A DNA stretch of 64,000 nucleotides from Vanrija pseudolonga (GCF_020906515.1 NC_085850.1:682001-746000); one strand, 5' to 3'. Shown: positions 1-14,294, numbered from the stretch's first letter. Notes: a model not told the origin generated them from the letters alone. A program made the numbers and translations.

Positions 1-1
1 G

Positions 2-1933
2 CCGGTCGCACAGGCTGCGTTTGGAACATCTGGTCAAGGCCACAGCGGCCAGGGTCAGCAACGGCATGACACTGTCAGTGCCAACCAGCATGCCCTTGAG
101 CAGCTCCAGTTCCAGCAGCGCCAGTTCCAGGAACAGCTGGCATTGCTTCAGGAGCAGCAGCGGCAGCTCCAGGCTACCGCCGCGGCCGTCGCCGCTGCTT
201 CTGGATCACCATACATGTCCCCCCAGCAGCAGCCTCACCAGCAGCAACAACAGCAGCAACACCGACCTGCCGTCACACCTGGTTCCGTGCCCACTGGTCA
301 CCCAGGCAGCTCGGTCAATACCCCATCGCCTGGCGGCTACTTTTCACCACTTACCTCCCCCGCCCTTGAGCCAGCAGTGAGCCGCTCGGCCCACCTCCGG
401 GCTGCCGCGGCGCATCTGTCTCCAGCATTGCATGCCCAATCACCACGTGGACCGCATCCTCTCTCCGCACTGTCTTCCCCTGCCCTCAACCCTGTCGGTT
501 CGTCCGGCGGTGCCCAGCAGACCCTCTCACCTGCGCTCGCGCCTCAAACCGGCGGCGATGTCGCCGATCCCGACTACCTCTATGCTCTTCAGGGCATCCT
601 CGCTGGGAACGGCGAGGCGCAGGGTGCGTACAATGGGTCGCCAGTTATCGGGCCTCCCAGCGCAATGCAGTCACCAGCATTTGGCCCAAGCGGCACCGGC
701 CCCCACCGCGGGTCTCTGCCAGCCAAATCGCGCCCGTCGCCAATGATGAAGCCGACATCGCACCGTTCCCACGGCCGCGGTCCGTCCACATCGACCTCGG
801 TGCCAACGTCTCCCATGGCTTTCAAGATTGCCCAGGGCGGAAAGGGCTATCTGCCTCCGGCCGCCATTGATCAGCGGGGTGTCCAGCAGATGCAGCAGCA
901 ACAGCTCCAGCAGCAGCAGCAGCCAGGCAGCGCCGCGTCGACACCATCACCCGTTGACCTGGCTCAAATCATGCCACCCCCACCTGTGCCTGGTTCGACA
1001 AGCCGTCCAAAGACCCTCACGCCTATGACGCCAGCAAGTTTGATGAACCTGGGAAAAGCCGATGCAAAGGCAGAGCCGCAATCAGATTCCCGCCGCCAGC
1101 CGCCCCCGTCTGCCCCGCCAGTGCGTGCCGCAGCGAAACGCGCAACCGCAAGTATCGCCCCGGCCCCGCCAGCGCCCGCTGCTGCCAAGCGTGGTAGCCG
1201 ATTAGTTCCGTCTGGGGGCGCCGCTGCCACCAAGCGCGCACTAGCTATCCGGCCGCCCGGTGGCGTGGGTGTGCGTGCCGCCACAAAGGGTGCTGCGGCG
1301 GCTGCCGCCGCGGCTGCCACCAACGAGCCAGAGACGAGGAGAACGTCACACAAGGCGGCTGAACAAAAGCGTCGTGACAGTCTCAAGGCAGGGTTTGACG
1401 AGCTGCGATTGCTCTTGCCGCCTATCAACACTGAGGCCTTGGACCCCGAATCTGGCGAGCCAATCCCAGGTTCGTCTGCTCCTCGATTGCTACCAAAGTC
1501 GTCTCTTGTCCCGGACGACAACCCGAACCGTGGTGTGTCCAAGGTCGCGCTGCTCAAGTTCTCCAACGAGTACATTGTCCGACTACACGAAAAGGTGGAG
1601 AAGCGCGACGACTACATCGACAAGCTTCGGGACGAGATCCGACGACTACGCGGCCTCGGAGACCCTGCACTCGTCGATGACGAAATCCGCGGCGACGAGG
1701 GCGAGGACCTCCTCGACATGGACATGTTGGAGGGAGAGGAAGATGACCTGGGGGATGATGAAGAGGACGAGGAGGACGAGATGGAGGTGGACGAGTCGGC
1801 GTCGTCCAGGCGGGCGACGTCAAAGGCGGGCAAGTCGCCTGCGCTCCTGCCAACAAAACGGCCGGGCTTGTCCCGAAGTGCAAGCAGTAACACGAGCACA
1901 AAGTCGGGCAGGAGGGTGAGTGCGGCAGAGTAG
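2..1933 (+). CDS. bHLH transcription factor, N-terminus cut by window edge
   Basis: The reading frame is open from base 2, so the true start lies outside the window. The visible part is long, low-complexity and rich in Gln, Ser, Pro and Ala, with polyQ runs near 240-270 and 890-925. A basic helix-loop-helix domain lies near the C-terminus: the basic stretch HKAAEQKRRDSLKAGFDEL (about 1350-1410), a loop of roughly 45 residues, then helix 2 at SKVALLKFSNEYIVRLHEKV running into a short coiled coil (DDYIDKLRDEIRRLRG). The H/E/R spacing is that of E-box binders (known of the family), and a long loop is common in fungal bHLH proteins. An acidic run of Asp/Glu follows (about 1735-1795), then a basic Ser-rich tail. 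Probably a nuclear regulator; its targets cannot be told from sequence. No intron is needed in the visible part. Confidence 0.88.
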   Translation, partial: PVAQAAFGTSGQGHSGQGQQRHDTVSANQHALEQLQFQQRQFQEQLALLQEQQRQLQATAAAVAAASGSPYMSPQQQPHQQQQQQQHRPAVTPGSVPTGHPGSSVNTPSPGGYFSPLTSPALEPAVSRSAHLRAAAAHLSPALHAQSPRGPHPLSALSSPALNPVGSSGGAQQTLSPALAPQTGGDVADPDYLYALQGILAGNGEAQGAYNGSPVIGPPSAMQSPAFGPSGTGPHRGSLPAKSRPSPMMKPTSHRSHGRGPSTSTSVPTSPMAFKIAQGGKGYLPPAAIDQRGVQQMQQQQLQQQQQPGSAASTPSPVDLAQIMPPPPVPGSTSRPKTLTPMTPASLMNLGKADAKAEPQSDSRRQPPPSAPPVRAAAKRATASIAPAPPAPAAAKRGSRLVPSGGAAATKRALAIRPPGGVGVRAATKGAAAAAAAAATNEPETRRTSHKAAEQKRRDSLKAGFDELRLLLPPINTEALDPESGEPIPGSSAPRLLPKSSLVPDDNPNRGVSKVALLKFSNEYIVRLHEKVEKRDDYIDKLRDEIRRLRGLGDPALVDDEIRGDEGEDLLDMDMLEGEEDDLGDDEEDEEDEMEVDESASSRRATSKAGKSPALLPTKRPGLSRSASSNTSTKSGRRVSAAE

Positions 1934-2969
1934 CGTCGGCCGCCAGGCTATAGAGCAATACCCCACGAGTGCGAGGCGAGGCGAGGCGCGACCACGACCG
2001 CCCGCTCGATCATGTAATCACGAGGTAGAGGACACGAGGTAGAGGCAGAGGCTGGTGCATAGAGTCGCGCCACCTGCATTAGAGATGGATATTGTTGTTA
2101 TATTGGCGTGTGGGGCAGGGGGGGCAGGGGGCAGGGGGGGCAGGGGCGGGGGCGTGCTAAACGCGTGAGCGTGCCAAGCGAGTGGCGCAAGGGTAGACGC
2201 CGAGGCAGTCGCCGACGCTGGATCGGGGGCGCCGCGATTGGTGCGCGCGCGCGACGCCGACGGTATCGGGCATGATGGGCGACATAGCCTGCATGTGGCG
2301 CAGAGCTTGCCCGACGGCCGGGCACGACGGGGCCCGCACACGAGCGCGCGGGCTGCACGCGGGCTACATAGGCTGCAACAACACCAAGACCTCTCACACG
2401 ATCACACGAGCACACGACCGACCGCACGCGCCACGCATCACAGCCTGCGCCGTGCGTACCGAGTTTGACGTTCCAGCTAGCTAGCCATCTGTGTCGCCGT
2501 CGACTTGTACCTCTGGTTGGTAACGACGTGTGACCTCGGCCCAGCGGACCGCGCCGCTCGGCTTGGCCCGCCCGTCGTCCGCGCAGGTGGCCTTGCGGGC
2601 AAGATATGCTTCTACGTCAGCACAACTTGCCGAGCGGCGGATGAGTAACTACGATGGACCTGCGTGACTGAAGATACCGAGATATCCGCCATGTGAACTT
2701 GGTATCTTGAGTGGCTCTGGCCCATGACAGTTAGTCATCCGTCAGCTCGGCCGCCAACCCCAGCACGCTCGCGTACTCGCTCTGCTCGTACGCTCGCGCG
2801 CGTCACTGTCATGTAATGCATACAACGGTCCATCAACGCTCTCTAGCGCTGCGGCCCGCCTGCGAACCGTTATAGAGGGAACAAGACCTTGCCGTGGTTC
2901 TTGGCCGGCGTGCAGCAGCCGTTTCGTCGATCTGGGAAGCGGAAGGGGAAGCGGGGAGCGGGGTCCAGT
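1934..2969. other. convergent intergenic region, about 1 kb
   Basis: This lies between the 3' ends of the bHLH gene and the MAP kinase gene. It has a G-run-rich stretch at about 2110-2150 and otherwise unstructured sequence. I see no protein with recognisable motifs and no tRNA fold. Two 3' UTRs are the likeliest content. Confidence 0.6.
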
Positions 2970-4837
<1,868 letters not shown>

Positions 4838-5918
4838 GATGATGAAGCGTCAAGCGGAGTGGATGGAGAGGAAAAGAGAAGAAGAAACGTCGATGAGATG
4901 GGAAAGGGGGGTTGTAAGGAAGGTGGGTGGGGTCTTGTTGTTGTAAAGAGTTCTTCGAGTCGAACAATAAACGATCTTGACGCGACAAGGTGTGTGTTGT
5001 CGAGAGATACAATAGGGAGGAGGGAGAGAAGGAAAGACACGACGGACGACACGATGACTGACAAAGAGGTTGCATGTCTCGCAAAGCTAAACTCTGCACG
5101 AGGGAGGGAGGGGCAAGGGGTGGTCACTTTACTCACTTTACCCGTCACGTCTAACTGCCTGCTCTGGCGTATCCGTTGGCAGTCGGTCTGCGCGACAATG
5201 CTCCTCTTTGGTGACTATTTACCCCTGGTGCTCCATGACCTGGCGCACCGTCGGGCTGCCTGCCGGGCTACTGCCGGGCTGCACAGCGGGGCCGAGAGGG
5301 GAGGGGCGGGCGGGGCGGAGGGAGGCGCCGGCGGTGGGTGAGGGACGGCAGCGGCGGCGGCGACATTTTGGGCCAGGCCGACCAGCCAGGCGAGGGCGAG
5401 GCGCGCCGCTGCCGTCACTCTGAGCGCTTCTGGGTGCACTCACTCTTGCACTCTACTAGCTACTTGGCCAGTCGTCGCGTGTTTCGTTCCCATCGTTGCA
5501 TCGCCGTCGTGCCCGCGTTGCGCGTTGCTCGCGTTGGGGGTGCACACGCGTTGTCATTTGCTACACACACACCCCTACCCCCTTCCTTCTCTTGCATGTA
5601 CCCCTCTCTATTGTGCCCATCCGACGACCCCCCAAACCCACCACCACTCTTGTTCACACTCAGCACACATTTGTTCCAAGGCACAATCCTGGGTCCCCTC
5701 GACCTCCTCCCCCTGCTCCCTCGCTCCCTCCTACCCGCGTTCCACCTCGCTCCTACTTGCTTACCCTTTTGCATCCGCCAATCACTAGCATAGAACCAAA
5801 CGTAACGCATCGTCGCGTCAATCATGTTTCAAGTTGCAACCCAGAAAGTCCCCAAGCGTCTCGACTTCCAATGCATCCCACAGGCACAACTCGATATGTC
5901 AATGCTACTACTAACGTA
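4838..5918. other. MAP kinase upstream region with pyrimidine-rich stretch
   Basis: About 1.1 kb between the kinase start and the 3' end of the PWI/RS gene, both on the minus strand. It holds the kinase promoter. On the + strand a C/T-rich block runs from about 5560 to 5770. I see no coding motif on either strand. Confidence 0.55.
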
Positions 5919-7542
5919 TCACGCCCATCGGCTCTTGGAAAGCGGGCCCTCGAGCTTCTTGCGACGCCGTTCCTCACCCTCACTCTTCTCCTTTGGCTCT
6001 TCGCGACTAGCAGAATCGCGCCGGCGAGGTGGTGGCGGCGGCGGCGAGCGGGAGCGGGAGCGGGACTTGTCCTCGCGACGCGATGATGGCGCAGGTGGCG
6101 TATCATCGCGTCCGCCACGCCTAGGAGGCGTGTCGTCGTCACCACCACCACCACGACCGCGCCGAGGCGGAGTGTCGTCATACTTGTCGCTGCGCCGAGG
6201 AGGAGTGTCATCGTCGCGAGCACGCCGAGACGGACCACCTCGTCCACCTTCCTCCTCACGGGCACGGCGCGGAGGCGTAATTGTCGGGCTCCGCTCACGC
6301 TTACGCTCGGGGGTGCCGTCGCGTTCATCACGGCCACCCCGGCGACGGGGTGGGGTTCGGCTGGGCGACCTGGACGGCGAGCGCCGGCGTCGGGGCGCAG
6401 GGGAAGGAGAGCGGCGACGAGGAGGAGGCGAAGGCGAACGGCGGCGAGGAGGCGGGGAAGGCGAACGGCGACGGTACTCGCCGCGAGCAGGCGGCGACCT
6501 GTCGCGAGCATCGCGCGAGTCACGGCCATCGCGCTGAGCACGCGCTCCGTACCCGTTGTCGCGCTCACGACCGGCAAAGCCTCCATCACGGTCGCGACCG
6601 TACCCACCTCCGCCTCCGCCTCCACCACGTCCACCGTAGCCGCGGTCGCGGTCGCCATATCCTCCACGGTCGCCATACCGGCCGCCGCGATCGCGATCGT
6701 CAAAGCGCCTAGGTGGGCCAGAGCGGTAGTCGTCACGTCCACCTCGGTCATCCTGCGGTGTGAGCTACGGTGAGGCGTGTGGCCGGATGTAGGATACACT
6801 CACTCTCCTGGGGCCATCGCGCATGGAATCGACGCGCGCACGCATCTGGGCCTCGTTGTCTACCGGTCCCCTTCTCTGTGCCTCTTCGAGTTCTGCCTTC
6901 TTCGCGGCAATGAACTGGACGTGTCAGCTGGTAGAACTGAACGACATTATGTTACACACCTCGGCAGGGACACCCCCAACAGTCTTCTGGGCCGAAAGGA
7001 GCAGCTTCCACAGCTCGTCAACAAACGCAGCTGCGCCGTACTTGTCCATAAAGCCGACGAGCGCAACCTGCATCTTCCTTGGGTCGGGAATCTAAGTGGT
7101 GTCAGACGACCAGTCACAAGACACCGATCTGCTCCAACTCCAACTCACAGGCTTGTCCCTGTCCTCCAGCATGCTGTAGACGTACTCCACAACAACGTCA
7201 TCTTCGAAGCGCATGAGCTCAGTCAGACGCTTTGCGATCCACGGCTTCAGAACCGATACATTGACCTTGCGGAGGTCGACCTGAGTGGGGTCAGCCGGTG
7301 TACCTGGTCAGCGAAAGGAAACCCTCCGACCTTTTCGCTAAAGTGAGCCGGGAACTTTGTAGCCTTGATGCTAAGCGCCTCCTTGTCCTTGAAGCGCTGC
7401 GATGGTGTCAGCACACGGTGTAGGTCGAGACACGAGTCGGTACTAACCGTGTCTTGCGACGCATCTGCTCCGCGCATGCCTGTGAAGAAGTGTTAGAACG
7501 AGAGCTGGGGAAAGTCAACAAGTTATACTCACTGTCGGCCAT
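5919..7542 (-). CDS. PWI-domain, RS-rich splicing coactivator (SRRM1/SRm160-like)
   Basis: Homologous in layout to SRRM1, an exon-junction and splicing coactivator of nuclear speckles. It starts at 7542 (MADSMRGADASQDT, built from two tiny exons), then RFKDKEALSIKATKFPAHF leading into the PWI fold: VNVSVLKPWIAKRLTELM followed by FEDDVVVEYVYSMLED. PWI domains bind nucleic acid. A helical segment (QKTVGGVPAEFIAAKKAELE) precedes the long C-terminal tail (about 5920-6780) of RS, RD, SPSPSPPRRR and DDTPPRR repeats, ending KKLEGPLSKSRWA. The DDTPPRR unit recurs at least four times and may serve as a phosphorylation array. At least five short introns are needed; one at about 6755-6803 joins DGPRR to DDRGGRDDYRSG. 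The + strand reading of the RS tail is a mirror artefact. Confidence 0.88.
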
Positions 7543-8023
7543 GATGGGCAAGGAGATGCTCTTGTGTGTGCGAGCCAAACAATGGCCAAGGATGGAGAGA
7601 AGTGGAGATCGATCGGCTCGATGCAGCAGGGGTTTGTGACTTTCCAGACTTCTTCCAAAGGCGGTGGTGGTGGGCTGGGCGGGGGTAAATCACCATAATT
7701 GTTTGTGACGTCGTATTACAAAACCACCGTGGGAAAGTTGGATGATTATGATTGCTGTCGGCTGAATACAAAACAGACAGTCGCCTCTTGATCAACTGCC
7801 TGTTAACCCACACACACACACACACACACACACCGTTCTACAAGTCTTGCTCTGGCAACGAGGCTCGCGCAACACCGCTGGCACCCGATCACCTAAGAGG
7901 GAAACCTTTGGAGCGCCAACGGCCAACGCATAGTCATACCCACACCCACACTGCACGCTAGCTCGACAGGCGCGACACGGGCACCTCGCCACTCAATCTG
8001 ATCGCCTCGCGCTCTGGCCCCCC
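7543..8023. other. divergent promoter between splicing coactivator and KDM3-like gene
   Basis: About 480 bases separate two divergent starts. It contains a dinucleotide (CA)n tract at about 7809-7832 and a short CA-rich run at about 7940-7955. No coding sequence is apparent. Confidence 0.6.
7809..7832. repeat. (CA)n microsatellite
   Basis: About twelve uninterrupted CA units in the divergent promoter between the PWI/RS gene and the JmjC gene. Likely length-variable between strains. Confidence 0.85.
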
Positions 8024-11000
8024 ATGTCAATGGATATGGAAGAGCCGGCTGCCTCGCGACCAGACGAGGGGCGCGTGTCGCCTCAGCGAGAGGCAACCGA
8101 TGGTCCTGCTCCTCCCCACCCTGACAATGCTGTACAGCCAGTCACCCCCGAAGGGCAGCTCGGGGTCACCGACGACATGGGCCTCACGGCGAGCAAGCAA
8201 GCCGAGCCTGCCGACGAGAGCCAGAACGATGCCGTCTGCGAGCCGTCACCACCACCAGAAGACGATCTTGCCCCCCTACCAAAGGAGTTTGATCCGGACG
8301 CTCCCACGCCAGTCATCACGTCTGCACCGCTGCCAGATGATGATCTCGCCATTCGGCGCGAGCCGACCCCCGAGCCGGAGCCAGCGCCGGAAGCTCCGGC
8401 AGCCGACGAGCAGACCATCGACGAGCCCATGGATGTGGAAGACGCCGACCCATACCTCCACGACACGTCCCAGCTCGCCAGTGAATATGATCGCGCTGGC
8501 ATTCTCACCGCCATCGGTACGATTGAGTGGTCGCAAGCGTTGGTGGATGGGGAGGAGGAGGAGGCCATGAACGAGCCCCGTGAGGAGGAGCCGATGAATG
8601 AAGCGGAACCGACAATAGAGGAGCCTGTGCAGGAGCAGGACGAGGCTGCTCGCCGCCGATCACCTTCGCGTAAGTCATGGGGAGCCGTGCCAAGCCCAAC
8701 CTGACCCAACCAGTGTCCCCACTCTCACCACTCTCCGAGCTGCCGTCCGAGTTCATCGAGGAGGTTACTCCGGTACCTGCCCCAGCCCCAGCAGCCGAGT
8801 CGTCAAAGGCAGCACAACGCCGGTCTGCCTCTCCAATGAAGCGCTCAAACACAGACAACGGAGTGATCGACCTGACAGGTCCCGAGGACGGCAGATCGAG
8901 GCGCAAAGGCAAGGCTCCAGAACGCTTCGGAGGCGGCAGTGCAGACTTTGGCGACCTCGGTGATGACATTGAAGTTGGTCCAAAGGGCAAGAGGGTGTAC
9001 AAGAAGGCCAAGGGCCTGGATGGGAGGCCTATCAAAAGTGCGTGACGCTGCTCGGCTTGGCTGACGACCAAGGGGAGCCCAAGTCCCGAAAGAGGCTCGA
9101 CCTGGACCTTGGCATCTCTCGCGATGGAGAACTGCCGCCAGAAAAAGTGGCACCTCGTGAGTACAACCTCTTGACGACCTCTGACACCACAGGCGCTCGA
9201 ACCCTCACAGACGCCAAGATCAAGGAGATGCTCAAAGGCAAGGACAAGGAGGTTCAGCTGGCACCCTGCATTCGCCCCCGGTACGGACGATGGGGCAAGT
9301 GCACGCAGTGTGTTAGCAAGCTCGGTGGCGACTCGTGTCGCTTCAGGTCATATCGCACGTTCCCGTGAGTTGATGCAGAGGATCCTGGAGCTGACTGTTG
9401 GAAGGATCGATCCGGCTACTGCCGAAATTCAAGGACCCGGCTTCTTTGAGTCGACCGAGTGGGCTGGTGAAATGACACCGTTACCGCACCACTTCAACAC
9501 AGAGCTCACCGAAGAACACATGGCCCGAACAGAGAGGACAGTCGCCGCGCCGTTGTTGAATCTCATCACAGACGAGATGCGCCATGTCCTCAAGAATGAC
9601 CCTTTGCTGCGCGGTGTAGACTCGGCCCTTCACCGTTCTGTCTGTGGTGAGTAGTGGAGTGCCACACGGGATGTACTAACCAATCTAGACTTCTGCGCCT
9701 CGACAATCTTTGGAGGTTTCTTCTTCTGCAAGAAATGCGGCCGCGACTATTGCCTGGAGTGCGAACGATTCTTCAGCAGAAGTTCCTTGGAGCTGCGAAA
9801 CTCTCCGTGGGCTCTATCAGATGCCGCTCGTCCTCGGCTTCAACGGTGCACCCGCAAAAACGACGAAGACCTTCCTAAGGAAAACCATAAGGGCGGCGTG
9901 TTCATGCACAGCCGCGAGGACCTGCAGGCCGTTTCGCGCTTCACAGCCAAGGAGATCAAGGACAACTGGCTTGCCCTCATCGACTTTGTCCTCGAACCCC
10001 AGAGCGACAAGTTCAGTGTTGAGGAGTGTCTGCTCTCTCTCGGCGTGCAAGAGAGCGAGACGGAGCTGGCTGACGCCGTACGCCAATACTTCGAGTCGGA
10101 GAAGACGAAACGCCCCACGGCCGCCCCCGCACCGGCGATCACTAACGAAGAGATCGACAAGCTCTACGAGGCATCACAAGACCTTCCTCGTGTCCCTGAC
10201 CCCACCGATCTCAAGACACACCCCTTCATCTACATTGACGCGGCCAAGCTCGACAATGACAAGTTTGACGTCCTGTGGTCCCGCGGAGAGCCAATGGTGG
10301 CGTATGGGGTCGAGGGGCAGCTCAAGCTTGACTGGTCTCCTGATGGCTTCATCAGGCGTTTTGGCCGTGAGCCATGCTGTGAGTTCGTTACACAATGGCA
10401 CCGCTGATATTGCAGATGTCCTCGAATGTCAAACAGAAGCCGTCCAGAAGATGACGGTTGGACAGTTCTTCCAGATGTTTAAGGATCGGGCGCTGCGTGA
10501 ACTGCATGTCGATGACTGGCCGAACCCATCTTCCACGCCGGTGCGAGGGCGTAGCATGGCTGGGACGCTCAGTGGGCCAACATCGGCCGCACCTAGTCGG
10601 AGCCGGTCGCCGTCTGTACGTGCACTGAGCCCGGTCAAGCAAGTCGAGGGTGTGAACGGCGTGAACGGGGCACGGGGCAGCTCGGAAGACCGCGCGCGGC
10701 AGACATCGCCATTGAAAGAATCGGCAGCGGCGGCCGTGCCCGCGTCCCCGAGGCCACGACAACCGTCACCATTCAAGAATGGCTCCGACAGTCGGGATGT
10801 TTTGCCTTCCAAGCCAAACGGCAATGCACCATACAGCAACGGCCGCAGTGCCGAGACAAGAGGCCACACCGGCGGCGCCGACGACGAGGGGGAGAAGTTG
10901 AAAGCAGGGACAGAGCCAGAAGTCGTCGTCGTCGAGGAGGCAGCTACACCCGATGTTGTGATCGTCGAGGACACAGCAACACCCGAACCGGCAGAAGAAC

Positions 11001-12512
11001 CCGAGATTGTGCATGTGCCAAGGAGGATTAAGCCAGGGATCTTCAAGCTCAAGGACTGGCCATCCACCGATGACTTCGAGTTCGCCTATCCCGACATGTA
11101 CGCCGACTTCAACCGAGCATTGCCAGTGCCCGACTTCACGAGACGCGACGGCGTCCTTAACCTCTACTCACATGTAGGTGCAGACGCAGTGTGTAGAGCT
11201 CACCTCAGTTCCCCGCCGGTCCGACTCGCCCTGACATCGGCCCGAAGATGTACAACGCTTTCGCTGCGCGTGAGGACGCGGGAGGAATGGGATCGACCCG
11301 TCTGCACATGGACGTTGCGGACGCTGTCAACATCATGTTGCACGCAAGCAAGCGGCCAGATGGCACGCCAGGCTGTGCTGTCTGGGACCTTTTCAAAGCC
11401 GAGGACGCCGATACGTTGCGCCTGTATCTCAAGGACAAGTTTGCGGATTCCGGTGACAAGACAGGAAAGCCCTCTTTCACGGATCCAATCCACGCACAAA
11501 TGTTCTACCTTGACGCTGAGATGCGGCAAGAGTTGTTCGACAAGCACGGAGTGACCAGCTTCCGAGTCTACCAGTACCCGGGCCAGGCAGTGTTCATCCC
11601 CGCGGGGTGCGCGCACCAAGTGTGCAACCTTGCCGACTGCATCAAGATTGCTCTCGACTTTGTGAGCCCGCACAACACGCACCGTTGCCAACAGCTTGTA
11701 CGCGACTTTCGCCGGGAGAACTTCCTACGCGCGTGGAAGGACGATGTCTTACAACTGTACAATGTCATGTGGTGAGTGACTGATAACAGATTCTCGCGAC
11801 TCGGCTGGGCCTCGGCAACTTGTTTTATGCTTACTGACCGCGTCACAGGTACGCTTGGACGAATGTGCGCGAGACGCGACTGCGGCGGGCGCAGGCGGCC
11901 GCTGTGGCCGCCTCGGCCCAAGCTGCACGACACGCGCATCTTGCTTCTTTGGCGAACGGGAGCAGCGCGCCGTTTACGCTACGGACGGCCCTGTCGTCGC
12001 CCAGCAGCCGCAACCTGCTATCACCGGCGATGAGTAGCGTACGCGATGATCCGGCGCCGCCTTCTCCGCGCGAGCGGGTTGAAAATGAGACTGGGTCGGG
12101 TATCGGCTCAGCGGGGCGGCGCAGTGGACAAAGTTCGCCGGCGCCACGCGATGGGGCTCCCGATTCGGCGGCACCGGCCGCGACCACGACGGGCCGGGCG
12201 GGCACTGAGCCGGCCGGTGATATGGACGTGGACGCGGTGGCCCAGTCGCCCAAGCAGATACTTACCGACAAGCTGTTCGACGCTGCCCTGGCCAGGGAGC
12301 CGATAGCACCTGCTCTTGATCTCGACCCCGGCAAGAGAAGCTCGCCCCCGCCGCCGCCACCGGAGCCGTCGCCGCCTCCTCGGCAGCAGCCGGGCGCATC
12401 CCGGGAGAAGCCCAAGCTGAGTCAAGTGATCCAGCGGGGCCATGTGCCCATGGATCTGGCGTACAGCGCCATGTCCCGAGACTTGGGGTCTGGTGCGGAC
12501 GAGTTGCCGTAG
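8024..12512 (+). CDS. JmjC histone demethylase, KDM3-like
   Basis: A Fe(II)/2-oxoglutarate lysine demethylase of the KDM3 (JMJD1, H3K9) type. It has an acidic disordered N-terminus (8024-8670); a first cysteine cluster, CIRPRYGRWGKCTQC (about 9268-9310); a second zinc-finger cluster, CASTIFGGFFFCKKC then CLEC (about 9692-9760); a conserved helical middle; a Ser/Pro linker (10500-11020); and the JmjC domain (about 11040-11780). The metal triad is visible as HMD in STRLHMDVADAVNIM (about 11305) and His in PAGCAHQVCN (about 11610). The second His follows the expected YPGQAVFIPAG. The C-terminal tail after about 11850 is low complexity. About seven short introns are needed. Joins such as SHFPAGPTRP at 11174-11209 are clear. 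The join near 9305-9385 is ambiguous: either a 37-nt or a 34-nt intron restores the frame. Expected role: transcription or silencing control in the nucleus. Confidence 0.85.
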
Positions 12513-13087
12513 GGGTCTGGCCCTTGTCAGATGCAATTAGCTTGTATGTGTGCATGATAAGCGGTGTGGGTATTTGGCGATCTAGTCGAGTGAGGGTGAG
12601 GGCGGGAGAGTGCCGGTGGCCGGTGGATCGTTACGGAGGTGGTGCCGAGTGCCTAAACAGTGGACAGTCATCGGGCGAGCTGGGTCATGTTGTAATCTGG
12701 AGTGGGCAGTTGTCGCGATAAGCGATGATGCCAAGGAGTAAGTAGCAAGCCAGGCCAGGCCGACGGCAGCGTGTCGGCTAAGCCCTGGCAGGCTGCAGCC
12801 ATTATTTTGTAATTGGAATTCTAAGTGCCCACGTGCCCAGCGACTAATCGGCCCCGCCCCGCTCACTGCTCACTGCTATCGCTTGTCGCTCGGTCTCATT
12901 GGACTTTCTGCCAAATCCCGGGCACGGCGCCACCCACCGTCGACCGACAGACGCACCACGCAGCCAGCACCACACCCCTCGCGACTACTTAAGCGCGCCG
13001 ACACACCCCTCCCTTCCTTTCTCAACACGCACTCCACTCCTCAGCCCACCCAGCCTACCCAGCACCACCCCCACAACAACAAACACA
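12513..13087. other. intergenic region upstream of the dehydrogenase
   Basis: About 575 bases between the KDM3-like stop and the short-chain dehydrogenase start, both on +. The last 80 bases before the ATG are C/T- and CA-rich, as in many basidiomycete promoters. Nothing coding is seen. Confidence 0.55.
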
Positions 13088-14294
13088 ATGGCCGCCGCTC
13101 CCCCCGCCCGCCTCCGCCTCGCCAACAAGGTCGCCGTCGTCACTGGTGCCGGCTCGTGAGTTCGCGATGGCGATAGCAGACGGGGCTTCAGCGCGCTAAC
13201 ACACGCCCCAGCGGTATCGGCCTCGAGACCTCGCTCCAGTTCGCCGCTGAGGGCGCCCTCGTTGTCCTCTCGGACGTGAACGAGGAGGCCGTCAAGAAGG
13301 CCGCCGCCCGCGTCGCCGAGCAGTTCCCCTCGTCGCAGGCTTTCGCCCTCAAGGCCGACGTCGGCAAGGAGGAGGACGTCAAGGCGCTTATCGAGGCTGC
13401 TGTTGAGAAGTTTGGCCGCCTCGACGTCCTCTTCAACAACGCTGGTATCATGCACCCCAAGTGAGTTGAGCGAGCGGCTGAGAGGTCGCGAGCTGCGGGG
13501 GGGATGGATGAGGGCGATCAAACAGCTATCAAGCCCACTCCAACCGCCCCAGCTCTACCGCTGCGCTCCCATGTTCGTGCGCTCACACTCCCAGGGACGA
13601 CGACGCCGTCAACACCGACGAGAAGATCTGGGACCTCACCAACCAGATCAACGTCAAGGGCGTGTGGTACGGCTGCAAGCACGGTGTCATCGCCATGCGC
13701 AAGAACAAGGCCGACCCCGCCAAGGGCCTCGGCATCGGCGGCTCGATCATCAACGTCGCGTCGTTCGTCGCCAAGCTTGGCGCCGCTACCCCCCAGCTCG
13801 CGTACACTGCCTCCAAGGGTGCTGTCCTCGCGCTCACCCGCGAGCTCGCCATGATCCACGCCCGTGAGGCCATCCGCTTCAACGCCCTCTGCCCCGGCCC
13901 CATCCGCACCCCCCTCCTCATGGACTACCTCAACACCCCCGAGAAGCTCAACCGCCGCCTCGTCCACTGCCCCATGGGCCGCTTCGGCGAGCCCGTCGAG
14001 CAGGCCAAGGCTGTTGTTTTCCGTGAGTCGGCGCAGTCTGGCGCGATAGCGAAAGAGAAGCAGCACGCGTTGTCACCGCCGTCACGGGGTACTGCCCCTG
14101 ACGCGACGTCGCTGTCTCGACGCTTCCATCGCGCATTGACCCACCCACTGGTCTCCCGCTAACACGTCCCAGTTGCTTCCGACGACTCGTCGTTCGTCAA
14201 CGGCACCGACTTCCTCGTCGACGGTGGTCTCGCCGCGTGCTACGTCACCGCCGAGGGCGAGTACCAGGGCGCCATCCCCAAGGGCCTTGCCTAA
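13088..14294 (+). CDS. short-chain dehydrogenase/reductase (SDR)
   Basis: A classical NAD(P)-dependent SDR of about 260 residues. Motifs in order: cofactor loop TGAGSGIG, split by the first intron (13158-13211); acidic patch LSDV after the second strand, where an Asp favours NAD(H); NNAG at about 13435-13447; the catalytic serine region IINVASF; YTASK with catalytic Tyr and Lys (about 13803-13817); and PGPIRTPLL. It ends DGGLAACYVTAEGEYQGAIPKGLA at 14294. Three introns at about 13158-13211, 13462-13594 and 14023-14171 restore a single frame. The substrate cannot be told; resemblance is to broad sugar, alcohol or oxoacyl reductases. The start at 13088 gives the usual short leader before the Rossmann fold. 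Probably cytosolic, as no targeting signal is seen. Confidence 0.9.

Noticed and set aside
5824-6537. Apparent + strand Arg/Ser/Gly-rich protein
   Set aside because: Mirror of the RS/RD tail of the PWI splicing coactivator on the minus strand. The true gene joins in frame to the PWI domain.
12899-13505. Secondary-metabolite cluster around the SDR, GNAT and MFS genes
   Set aside because: No polyketide, peptide or terpene backbone enzyme is present and the genes are interleaved with housekeeping genes.
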